A stretch of 7,542 bases of DNA from contig DCUB01000053.1 of the NCBI GenBank assembly GCA_002329365.1, positions 24,388-31,929 of the forward strand, in the 5' to 3' direction. Shown here piece after piece: positions 1 through 6,828 of this stretch. The notes under the pieces were generated by a model. The model saw nothing but the letters and a program-made list of their open reading frames with translations, searched no databases and was not told where the DNA came from. The stretch's first letter is position 1, and each line of letters opens with the position of its first letter. The position numbers and the translations under genes are program-made. The DNA is from Ruminococcaceae bacterium UBA1425. GTDB taxonomy: Bacteria > Bacillota > Clostridia > Oscillospirales > Acutalibacteraceae.

Positions 1-579
1 GCGCCGTCCTGCTCAGGCGGCTTTGACACCTTCAAGCTCGGGTTCTACCCAAAGGCGGTCGACCCGCGCCTCGGCGTTTCGCCGTATGCAAGGATGAAGG
101 AAGTGCTTAATTTCTGTAAAAGCTACGCCGCCGATTTCGGGCTTGATTCACCGAGTATTCTTATGACGGGCGAAACGGGCCTCGGAAAAACGCATCTGTC
201 GCTTGCCATAGGGCTTGAGGCTGTTGACAAGGGCTTTGGCGTTATTTACGGCTCCGCGCAAAACCTGCTTAACAAAATCGAAAGGGAGCATTTCGGCAAA
301 AACGGCAACGAGAGCGAAACCGTTCAGTCCCTGCTTGACTGCGACCTTCTCATACTTGACGACCTCGGTTCAGAATTTTCGACTCAATTCACTGTTTCGG
401 TGATTTATAATATTATCAACACAAGGCTGCTAAGGGAGTTACCTGTTATAATCAGCACAAACCTTACGGTTGAGGAGCTTGAAAGCAGGTATTCGCGCCG
501 TGTAACGTCAAGGATAATAGGAAATTACGTTACGCTCGCATTTTACGGCTCCGATATCAGACAGCTTATAAAAGACTGA
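1..579 (+). CDS. DnaC/DnaI-like AAA+ ATP-binding protein (helicase loader), 5' truncated by window edge
   Basis: The reading frame is open from base 1 and 192 residues are visible. It carries the AAA+ ATPase signature of the DnaC/IstB/DnaI family: Walker A GETGLGKTH at visible residues 57-65 (Lys63, Thr64), Walker B LLILDD ending in Asp120-Asp121, a sensor-1 STN ending at Asn154, and the arginine-rich box SRYSRRVTSR at 162-171. Family members load the replicative DnaB-type helicase onto DNA in the cytoplasm; a few are IstB transposition helpers. No transposase lies beside it, so a helicase loader is the better reading. The ATG at 94 is probably internal, because the codons before it (FKLGFYP, GVSPYARM) read like the family's linker before Walker A. 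The missing N-terminal part would hold the helicase-binding and often a zinc-binding region. It ends 11 bases before tex and is probably co-transcribed with it. Family call is firm; exact orthology to dnaC or dnaI is inferred. Confidence 0.88.
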   Translation, partial: APSCSGGFDTFKLGFYPKAVDPRLGVSPYARMKEVLNFCKSYAADFGLDSPSILMTGETGLGKTHLSLAIGLEAVDKGFGVIYGSAQNLLNKIEREHFGKNGNESETVQSLLDCDLLILDDLGSEFSTQFTVSVIYNIINTRLLRELPVIISTNLTVEELESRYSRRVTSRIIGNYVTLAFYGSDIRQLIKD

Positions 580-590
580 AGGAATGTTTA

Positions 591-2756
591 ATGGATATAA
601 TAAAAGCTCTCGCAAGCCGGTTTTCGCTTCAAACGTGGCAGGTTGAAAACACTGTAAAGCTTATAGACGAGGGCAACACCATCCCCTTTATTGCCCGATA
701 CCGCAAGGAGGCGCACGGCACTCTTGACGACCAGGTGTTGCGCGAGCTTTCAGAAAGGCTCGAATACCTCCGAAACCTCGACAGACGCAGGGAGGAGGTT
801 TCCTCCTCGATAGATAGTCAAGGAAAAATGACGCCTGAGCTTTTTTCGGCACTTGAAAAGGCGGAAACACTGGCGGAAATCGAGGATATATACAGGCCGT
901 ATAAGCCTAAGCGACGCACACGCGCTTCCATAGCGCGCGAAAAAGGGCTTGAGCCGCTTGCCGACGCCATTTATTTTCAGCTTCCAAAGAGCCCCGAACC
1001 GCTCGAAATGGCAAAGGAGTATGTCGATGAAGAAAAAGGCGTCCCGACGGCGGAGGAAGCTCTTGCGGGCGCGATGGACATAATAGCCGAGAACATATCC
1101 GACAACGCGAATATCCGGCGCAGGCTCCGCAATCTTTTTTGCGTATCAGGCGTTGTATACGTCAGGGCGGCCGACGAAAATGAAGACAGCGTCTATACGA
1201 TGTATTACGATTTTTCCGAGCCTGTAAACAAAATAGCCGACCACAGGATACTTGCTGTCGACAGGGGAGAGAAGGATGAGTTTCTTAAGGTATCCGTAAC
1301 TCTCGACCCCGTAAAGGCTTCAAACGTGATTGCGTCCGAAACGCTTATAGCGAACGGCTCGCCATGCACCGAAACAGTAAAAAAAGCCGGTATCGACGCG
1401 TACGAAAGGCTGATTTACCCGTCCGTCGAGCGCGAAATCCGGAATATTTTTACGGAGCGCGCCGCCGCTTCCGCCATCAGGCTTTTTGCCGTCAATCTTC
1501 GCGAGCTTTTAATGCAGCCGCCTGTTAAGGGCAAGGTTGCAATGGGACTCGACCCGGGCTACCGTACTGGCTGCAAGGTTGCCGTAGTTGACCCTACGGG
1601 GCGCGTGCTTGACACAAACGTGATATATATAACACATTCCGAAGCGCAGAAAAACGCCGCGAAAACGCTCATAAAAGACCTCATACAAAAACACGGCGTT
1701 GAAATCATAGCAATCGGCAACGGTACGGCGTCAAAGGAAACAGAAATATTTACGGCGGAGCTGCTTCGCGAGCTGCCGGACAGAAAAACCTCTTACATGG
1801 TGGTCAGCGAGGCGGGAGCATCGGTTTATTCCGCGTCAAAGCTTGCGTCGGAGGAATTCCCGCAGTTCGACGTTTCGCTTCGCAGCGCCGTATCGATAGC
1901 AAGGCGCCTTCAGGACCCTATGGCCGAACTTGTTAAAATAGAGCCCAAAGCCATCGGCGTGGGTCAGTATCAGCACGACATGCCCAAAAAAGAGCTTGAA
2001 ACGGCTTTAGACGGCGTTGTGGAGGATTGCGTCAACAATGTCGGCGTTGACGTAAACACGGCTTCTCCGTCGCTTCTTTCGCGCGTGTCGGGTATAAACG
2101 GCGCCGTCGCCAAAAATATCGTTTCATACCGCGAGGAAAACGGACCTTTTACAGGCAGAACACAGTTAAAAAAGGTGCCCAAGCTCGGCGACAAGGCGTT
2201 TGAGCAGTGCGCGGGCTTCATGCGCGTTCCCGAAAGCAAAAACATACTTGACAATACTGGCGTTCATCCCGAAAGCTACGACGCCGCAAAGGAGCTTTTA
2301 AGGCTGTGCGGATTTGAGCTTTCGGACGTGAAAAACGGAAAGCTTGACGAACTTGAAGAAAAAATCGACAGGCTCGGCGGAATAGAAAAAGCGGCCGAGC
2401 TGCTGAATATAGGCGTCCCGACGCTTTCGGACATTCTTAAGGAGTTGAAACGACCGGGGCGCGACCCACGCGACGAGCTGCCTCCGCCGATGCTCCGTAC
2501 CGACGTCATGGACATAAACGACCTTACACCGGGCATGGAGCTTTTGGGAACAGTCCGCAACGTCATTGATTTCGGCGCGTTTGTAGATATCGGCGTCCAT
2601 CAGGACGGCCTTGTACACATTTCGCAGATATCGGACAGATATATAAAACACCCGTCGGAGGTTTTAAAGGTCGGAGAGGTAGTTACAGTCTGGGTTATTG
2701 CCGTTGACGCGGGCAAAAAGCGCGTTTCGCTTACAATGAAAAAGCCTAAGGAGTGA
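591..2756 (+). CDS. tex: Tex, S1-domain RNA-binding transcription accessory protein
   Basis: This 721-residue protein is of full family length (about 720-780). The order of domains is the Tex order: a helical N-terminal Tex domain at about 1-200 with the early motif IPFIARYRKE (31-40); a YqgF/RNase H-like fold at about 315-450, seen as GLDPGYRTG (319-327), IGNGTASKETE (375-385) and SEAGASVYSAS (406-416); helix-hairpin-helix repeats at about 490-545; and a C-terminal S1 RNA-binding domain at about 648-716 with FGAFVDIGVHQDGLVHIS. Tex is a cytoplasmic nucleic-acid-binding protein tied to transcription and to expression of toxin and stress genes in other bacteria; its exact biochemical role is not settled. 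The ATG at 591 has AAGGA at 579-583, seven bases upstream and overlapping the previous stop. No frameshift or lost motif is seen. It lies four bases before the reductase gene, whose ribosome binding site is inside the last tex codons. Confidence 0.97.
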   Translation: MDIIKALASRFSLQTWQVENTVKLIDEGNTIPFIARYRKEAHGTLDDQVLRELSERLEYLRNLDRRREEVSSSIDSQGKMTPELFSALEKAETLAEIEDIYRPYKPKRRTRASIAREKGLEPLADAIYFQLPKSPEPLEMAKEYVDEEKGVPTAEEALAGAMDIIAENISDNANIRRRLRNLFCVSGVVYVRAADENEDSVYTMYYDFSEPVNKIADHRILAVDRGEKDEFLKVSVTLDPVKASNVIASETLIANGSPCTETVKKAGIDAYERLIYPSVEREIRNIFTERAAASAIRLFAVNLRELLMQPPVKGKVAMGLDPGYRTGCKVAVVDPTGRVLDTNVIYITHSEAQKNAAKTLIKDLIQKHGVEIIAIGNGTASKETEIFTAELLRELPDRKTSYMVVSEAGASVYSASKLASEEFPQFDVSLRSAVSIARRLQDPMAELVKIEPKAIGVGQYQHDMPKKELETALDGVVEDCVNNVGVDVNTASPSLLSRVSGINGAVAKNIVSYREENGPFTGRTQLKKVPKLGDKAFEQCAGFMRVPESKNILDNTGVHPESYDAAKELLRLCGFELSDVKNGKLDELEEKIDRLGGIEKAAELLNIGVPTLSDILKELKRPGRDPRDELPPPMLRTDVMDINDLTPGMELLGTVRNVIDFGAFVDIGVHQDGLVHISQISDRYIKHPSEVLKVGEVVTVWVIAVDAGKKRVSLTMKKPKE

Positions 2757-2760
2757 AAAA

Positions 2761-3909
2761 ATGCAGTACAATATATTCAACTCGAAAACACAGGGCGAAA
2801 TTTCAATCTCAAGGCTCGGCATGGGCTGTATGAGGCTACCCGTTATTACGCCGGGCGATGAAGACATTGATTACAAGCGAGCCGAAGAAGTGATTGACTA
2901 CGCTTATTCGCACGGTGTCAACTATTTCGACACGGCAATGGGCTATCACGACAAGGGCTCCGAGCCTTTTGTCGGCTACGCTCTTTCAAAATATCCGCGC
3001 GAAAGCTTCTACCTTGCCACAAAGCTTTCCTCCTGGTTCCTTAATGAAAGCAGGGGAGTGGAGGATATCTTCAAATGGCAGCAGGAGCGCCTTAAAACAG
3101 ATTATTTCGACTTTTACCTTTGCCATAACCTCAACGACAACGTATACGAAAGACTTAAAAACGCAAACGCATACAAGCGTCTGACGGAGTTAAAAAAGCA
3201 GGGAAAAATTAAAAATTTAGGCTTTTCGTTCCACGGCAGCCTTAAGCTTTTAGATAAGCTTTTAAAAGAACACGAGTGGGATTTCGCGCAGATACAGTTT
3301 AATTATCTCGATACGCAATACGGCAACGCGATGAAGGAATATGAGATGCTTCACGCCGCCGGAATACCCGTGGCGGTGATGGAGCCTGTACGCGGCGGCT
3401 CTCTCGCAAATCTTTGCGACGAAGCAAACAAACTGCTGAAAGATGCGGCTCCCGAATCGAGCATTGCTTCATGGGCAATCCGATACGCAGCTTCCCACGA
3501 AGGCGTATATACCGTCCTCAGCGGCATGTCAAGCATAGAACAGGTTGCCGACAACATAAAAACCGTGTCTGATTTTAAGCCGGTCACAGAAAGCGAAAAA
3601 AAGCTGCTTTCAAAAGCCGCGGAGCTGTTTAAAGAGTATTACAGCATACCTTGTACCAACTGTAAATATTGTATGGATGTCTGTCCGAACGGCATCAACA
3701 TACCCGGGCTTTTAAAATTATACAGAAGCTGGAAGCTTGACAAAAACATTCCCGAGTATTCAAGGGACTATGCCTCTTTAACAGACGGAGAAAAAGCCGA
3801 GGAATGTATAAGCTGTGGAGTATGTGCAGAAAAATGCCCGCAGAGCATCGCTATACCAGATGTACTTAACGAAATAAAGGAATTGAACGTAAGCTTAGGC
3901 GTAAAGTGA
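2761..3909 (+). CDS. Aldo/keto reductase with C-terminal 2x[4Fe-4S] ferredoxin-type domain
   Basis: The 382-residue product combines an aldo/keto reductase TIM barrel (about 1-285) with a ferredoxin-like tail. The usual catalytic tetrad is complete: Asp57 (in NYFDTAMGYH), Tyr62, Lys88 (LATKLSSW) and His122 (YLCHNL). The tail carries two CxxCxxCxxxCP motifs, Cys298/301/304/308 and Cys349/352/355/359, the pattern that binds two [4Fe-4S] clusters. This matches the predicted-oxidoreductase group of the AKR superfamily (COG1453 type), common in anaerobes; substrates are mostly unknown. The clusters suggest electron exchange with ferredoxin or a flavin partner as well as, or instead of, NAD(P)H. 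No signal peptide is seen, so it should be cytoplasmic. AAGGAG at 2748-2753, within the end of tex, sits seven bases before the ATG and supports this start and translational coupling. The following glycosidase gene begins ten bases after its stop, so sugar-related redox work is possible but unproven. Confidence 0.95.
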   Translation: MQYNIFNSKTQGEISISRLGMGCMRLPVITPGDEDIDYKRAEEVIDYAYSHGVNYFDTAMGYHDKGSEPFVGYALSKYPRESFYLATKLSSWFLNESRGVEDIFKWQQERLKTDYFDFYLCHNLNDNVYERLKNANAYKRLTELKKQGKIKNLGFSFHGSLKLLDKLLKEHEWDFAQIQFNYLDTQYGNAMKEYEMLHAAGIPVAVMEPVRGGSLANLCDEANKLLKDAAPESSIASWAIRYAASHEGVYTVLSGMSSIEQVADNIKTVSDFKPVTESEKKLLSKAAELFKEYYSIPCTNCKYCMDVCPNGINIPGLLKLYRSWKLDKNIPEYSRDYASLTDGEKAEECISCGVCAEKCPQSIAIPDVLNEIKELNVSLGVK

Positions 3910-3919
3910 GTGAAAGACA

Positions 3920-5695
3920 TTGAAAAAAATCAGAACACGGTGGTTCGACAAGGTAGACAGGGAATGTCCGCTGCCCGAATACCCGCGCCCGCAGCTTGTA
4001 AGAGAAAACTGGATTAACCTAAACGGCACATATCAATACTGCGTTACCGACAGAACTGTCGATTATCCGCGGAGCTTCGACGGTGAGATTACCGTTCCGT
4101 TTTCAATCGAAACAGAGCTTTCGGGCGTATGCAGGCCGTTTCTGCCGCTCCAAAGGCTTTGGTATAAGCGTTCCTTCACGCTTGACGACAGCTTCAAAAA
4201 CAAGCTCTGTATCCTTCATTTCGGCGCCGTCGACTGGAAGTGCGTGGTTTATGTCAACGGCAGGCTTGCAGGCAGGCATACTGGCGGATATATGCCGTTT
4301 TCGTTTGATATAACAGACTATATAAAAGACGGCGAGAATATACTTGTTGTAGGCGTTTCCGACCCCACCGACATGGGCTGGCAGCAGCGCGGAAAGCAGC
4401 GCCTTAAGCCGCACGGCTTTTGGTATACCGCCACTTCGGGAATATGGCAGACCGTCTGGCTCGAGCCTGTTTCCGACACTCATATCACAAAAATACGTTT
4501 GACTCCCGATATTGACAGCTCCAAAATAAGCATTATAACCTCGCTTTCGGGTTGTACTGATAAAGCCGTTATAAAAGCTCAAATCTCAGACGGCGAAAAT
4601 GAAATATTCTTCGGTGAGATTTCTCAAAACGATTTTGTAATAATACCCGAACAAAAGCTGTGGAGTCCCGAAAGCCCGTTTTTATATGACCTTGTTCTTA
4701 ATGTTTATGTTGACGGCGTTCTCTGCGACACCGTAAAAAGCTATTTCGGCATGCGTAAATTTCATATCGGCAGGGACGATAAAGGGATTCCGCGCCTTTT
4801 TCTTAACAACGAGCCTTATTTTCAGAGAGGGCTGCTTGACCAGGGCTATTACTGCGAAGGCGGCTTAACACCTCCTACGGACGAGGCGATGATTTTCGAC
4901 ATAAGAACAATGAAGGAGCTTGGCTTTAATATGCTTAGAAAGCATATTAAGGTCGAACCGGCACGTTGGTATTATCACTGCGACCGTCTCGGAATGCTTG
5001 TCTGGCAGGACATGATAAGCGGGGGAGCGTGGATTGGAAATTTGCGTGCCGGAGTGCTTCCGACGCTCGGAATAAGGGTTAGCGACGACAATTACAACGC
5101 GTTCAGCCGTGGAAAATCCGAATGGCGCGAGAATTTTAAGCACGAGCTTTTTGAAATGCTCGACACGCTTTACAACGCTGTTTCAATTTACTGCTGGGTA
5201 CCGTTCAACGAGGGCTGGGGGCAGTTCGACGCTAAAAAAATCGCCGATGAGGTAAAATCATTCGACCCCGGCAGAATAGTTGACCATGCCAGCGGCTGGT
5301 ATGACCAGGGCGGGCGTGATTTGAAGAGTATGCACAAATACATTCTGCCGGTTCCGAAGATAAAGCCGGACGGCAGGCCGTTTGTAATAAGCGAGTTCGG
5401 CGGCTACAGCCACGTTATCGACGGTCATGTCTTTGATAATGAAAAGAGCTTCGGATACAGGATGTTTAAAGACGGCGGCACACTGACATGCGCATACAGA
5501 AAGCTCATGGAAAAGCAGATAATACCGTTAATCGACAGGTATTTATGCGCGTTTGTCTATACACAGGTGACTGACGTAGAGCTTGAGGTAAACGGAATTT
5601 TAACATATGACAGAGAGATTATGAAAATCGACGCCGAAACAATAAAGGAGCTTAACAATAAAATGAATTATTCGGAGGTTAAAAAAGGAGAGTAA
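3920..5695 (+). CDS. Glycoside hydrolase family 2 protein (cytoplasmic; substrate unknown)
   Basis: The 591-residue protein has the three-part GH2 core: a jelly-roll sugar-binding domain at about 25-185 (including HTGGYMPFSFDITDYI), an Ig-like domain at about 186-280 ending in SYFGMRKF, and a TIM barrel at about 285-580. The likely acid/base is Glu431 in WVPFNEGWGQF and the likely nucleophile is Glu492 in VISEFGGY, so the retaining mechanism of the family looks intact. GH2 includes beta-galactosidases, beta-glucuronidases, beta-mannosidases and arabinosidases; I do not see the NxKG glucuronidase motif and cannot name the substrate. Length is near that of beta-glucuronidases and far below LacZ, with no extra C-terminal domains. 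No signal peptide is present, so it would act on imported oligosaccharides or glycosides. The start is TTG at 3920, because translation begins MKKIRTRWF there, no earlier in-frame start follows the reductase stop, and conserved sequence begins by residue 24. The Shine-Dalgarno is weak (GAAAG), suggesting coupling to the upstream gene. Confidence 0.94.
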   Translation: MKKIRTRWFDKVDRECPLPEYPRPQLVRENWINLNGTYQYCVTDRTVDYPRSFDGEITVPFSIETELSGVCRPFLPLQRLWYKRSFTLDDSFKNKLCILHFGAVDWKCVVYVNGRLAGRHTGGYMPFSFDITDYIKDGENILVVGVSDPTDMGWQQRGKQRLKPHGFWYTATSGIWQTVWLEPVSDTHITKIRLTPDIDSSKISIITSLSGCTDKAVIKAQISDGENEIFFGEISQNDFVIIPEQKLWSPESPFLYDLVLNVYVDGVLCDTVKSYFGMRKFHIGRDDKGIPRLFLNNEPYFQRGLLDQGYYCEGGLTPPTDEAMIFDIRTMKELGFNMLRKHIKVEPARWYYHCDRLGMLVWQDMISGGAWIGNLRAGVLPTLGIRVSDDNYNAFSRGKSEWRENFKHELFEMLDTLYNAVSIYCWVPFNEGWGQFDAKKIADEVKSFDPGRIVDHASGWYDQGGRDLKSMHKYILPVPKIKPDGRPFVISEFGGYSHVIDGHVFDNEKSFGYRMFKDGGTLTCAYRKLMEKQIIPLIDRYLCAFVYTQVTDVELEVNGILTYDREIMKIDAETIKELNNKMNYSEVKKGE

Positions 5696-5709
5696 CGGTG
5701 CGCGTCTAA
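5685..5709 (+). other. Orphan ribosome binding site and GTG start leading to a 3-codon frame (possible gene remnant)
   Basis: AAGGAG at 5685-5690, within the last codons of the glycosidase gene, is followed seven bases later by GTG at 5698-5700. That frame reads GTG CGC GTC and stops at TAA (5707-5709). The same AAGGAG plus seven-base layout drives the reductase gene, so this looks like a genuine start signal whose gene has been lost or displaced. It may also be chance, since purine-rich ends are common here. A role as a tiny leader peptide is not supported by anything visible. Confidence 0.3.
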
Positions 5710-5741
5710 AATCTGACATCCGGCACCATGAAAAATACCGG

Positions 5742-5816
5742 TCAAACACAAACCGCGAACTTCGCAAAATGATTCTTTTGCGAAGTTAAGGGGACTGAAA
5801 AACGGTTTTTTGTTGA
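5742..5816. repeat. Nested inverted-repeat region between glycosidase and recombinase genes (outer arms)
   Basis: The 14 bases at 5742-5755 match the reverse complement of 5803-5816 at 11 of 14 positions, with the blocks TCAA and AACCG kept at the ends. These outer arms bracket the perfect palindrome at 5758-5787, though not symmetrically: 2 bases lie between the arms on the left and 15 on the right. The whole region could fold as a branched RNA leader or be a small dispersed palindromic element. The rest of the 136-base gap shows no coding potential and no convincing vegetative promoter. Confidence 0.4.
5758..5787. repeat. Perfect 12-bp inverted repeat with 6-base centre (possible Xer/dif-like site or palindromic repeat)
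   Basis: The left arm AACTTCGCAAAA (5758-5769) and right arm TTTTGCGAAGTT (5776-5787) are exact reverse complements around the centre TGATTC (5770-5775). Neither side is followed by a T-tract, so it is not a standard intrinsic terminator in either direction. Trimming one pair gives an 11-6-11 layout, as in chromosomal dif sites. Against the B. subtilis dif arms as I remember them (ACTTCCTAGAA and TTATGTAAACT) it matches 8 of 11 and 7 of 11. It ends 44 bases before a Xer-type recombinase gene. The palindrome is certain; a recombination role is inference, and a dispersed repeat or RNA hairpin remains possible. Confidence 0.9.
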
Positions 5817-5831
5817 TTTTGGAGCGAAAAG

Positions 5832-6821
5832 ATGGATTACGATATTACGGAAGGGCTTCCGAAGACAGTTACCGAATATCTCAACTACCTCGAAGTGATA
5901 AAACAAAAATCGCCGCTTACGGTATCCGAATATGCGCACGACCTGCGCACCTTTTTCAGATACCTTGTAAAGCAGCGCGATAAAACGCTCAAAGACAAGC
6001 CTTTTGATGAGATAGATATTTCAGTCGTTGACGAAGCATTTATAAAAAGCGTAACACTTTCCGACGCTTACAGCTTTCTTGCGTTTTGTGCCCGAAGCCG
6101 TGGCAACGCGGCGGTAACCCGCGCGCGCAAGGTTGTTTCCATCAAGAGATTCTTCCGTTACTGCTCCGTTTATTTGAGGTATTTCGACATAAATCCCATG
6201 CAGGAGCTTGAATCGCCGAAAATTAAAAGAGCTTTGCCCAAGTATCTTACGCTTGAGCAAAGTCTTGATTTGCTTGGCTGTATTGATGGAAAATTCAGGG
6301 AACGCGATTACTGCATTATAACGCTGTTTTTAAATTGCGGAATAAGATTATCCGAGCTTGTCGGCTTGAATCTGAGCGATTTAAGACCCGACGGTACTAT
6401 GCGTGTTTTGGGCAAAGGCAACAAGGAGCGCACGATTTATCTTAACGACGCGTGCAAAAAAGCAGTTGAACGATATCTGCGCGTCCGGCCTGCCGAAGGT
6501 GTAAAAGACAGAAACGCCTTGTTCATTAGCCGGAATCTTCGCAGGATAAATCCAAGAACAGTTCAGAATGTCGTACATAATTTTCTGTGCAAGGCCGGGC
6601 TTGACGGTCAGGGCTTTTCCGTGCACAAGCTTCGCCACACGGCGGCAACGCTTATGTATCAGTACGGCGAAGTTGACATTCTTGTTCTTAAAGAAATGCT
6701 CGGTCACGAAAATCTGTCGACGACTGAAATATACACGCACGTTGTTGACGAGCAGCTTAAGAATGCGTCCGAGTCAAATCCTTTAAATCAGGTCTCCCCT
6801 CCCCCGGATATTACCGAATAA
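5832..6821 (+). CDS. XerC/XerD-type tyrosine recombinase
   Basis: The 329-residue protein has an N-terminal SAM-like core-binding domain (about 10-135, with TVTEYLNYLEVIKQ and a second helical part AVTRARKVVSIKRFFRY) and a C-terminal catalytic domain (about 140-315). All catalytic residues are present: Arg172 in GIRLSEL, Lys195 in VLGKGNKER, His265 and Arg268 in HKLRHT, His292 in LGHENL and the nucleophile Tyr301 in TEIYTHV. Such enzymes cut and rejoin DNA through a 3'-phosphotyrosine; XerC and XerD resolve chromosome dimers at dif. It is about 30 residues longer than E. coli XerC/XerD, mainly from an expanded stretch at about 50-85 and a proline-containing tail after Tyr301, which recalls the longer single-recombinase XerS proteins. 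GGAG at 5821-5824 lies seven bases before the ATG. No phage genes adjoin it, and spoIIM follows convergently, favouring a chromosomal Xer over a prophage integrase. Whether it is XerC, XerD or a stand-alone Xer cannot be decided here. Confidence 0.95.
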   Translation: MDYDITEGLPKTVTEYLNYLEVIKQKSPLTVSEYAHDLRTFFRYLVKQRDKTLKDKPFDEIDISVVDEAFIKSVTLSDAYSFLAFCARSRGNAAVTRARKVVSIKRFFRYCSVYLRYFDINPMQELESPKIKRALPKYLTLEQSLDLLGCIDGKFRERDYCIITLFLNCGIRLSELVGLNLSDLRPDGTMRVLGKGNKERTIYLNDACKKAVERYLRVRPAEGVKDRNALFISRNLRRINPRTVQNVVHNFLCKAGLDGQGFSVHKLRHTAATLMYQYGEVDILVLKEMLGHENLSTTEIYTHVVDEQLKNASESNPLNQVSPPPDITE

Positions 6822-6828
6822 TTTTATT

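Noticed and set aside
94..96. ATG as the start of the helicase-loader gene
   Set aside because: The frame is open to base 1 and the residues before this ATG read like the conserved linker preceding Walker A, so it is probably an internal methionine of a gene cut by the window edge.
3404..3419. Inverted repeat TCGCAAA / TTTGCGA with a 2-base centre, resembling part of the intergenic palindrome
   Set aside because: It lies inside the reductase barrel, is explained by ordinary codons (Leu-Ala-Asn-Leu-Cys-Asp), and its 2-base centre does not match the 6-base layout.
4103..4582. 159-codon antisense frame inside the glycosidase gene
   Set aside because: It is fully covered by a strong GH2 coding sequence, shows no recognisable motif, and long antisense frames are expected with this codon use.
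5713..5741. Vegetative promoter for the recombinase (CTGACA as -35)
   Set aside because: No acceptable -10 hexamer lies 15-18 bases downstream (TACCGG and neighbours fit poorly).
5758..5816. Intrinsic terminator after the glycosidase gene
   Set aside because: The stem is perfect but is followed by AAGGGGACTG, and the nearest T-run begins 18 bases later. The opposite strand also lacks a T-tract.
5742..5939. 65-codon minus-strand reading frame over the gap and the recombinase start
   Set aside because: It overlaps the certain recombinase N-terminus, has no ribosome binding site that I can see, and part of it is just the palindrome translated.
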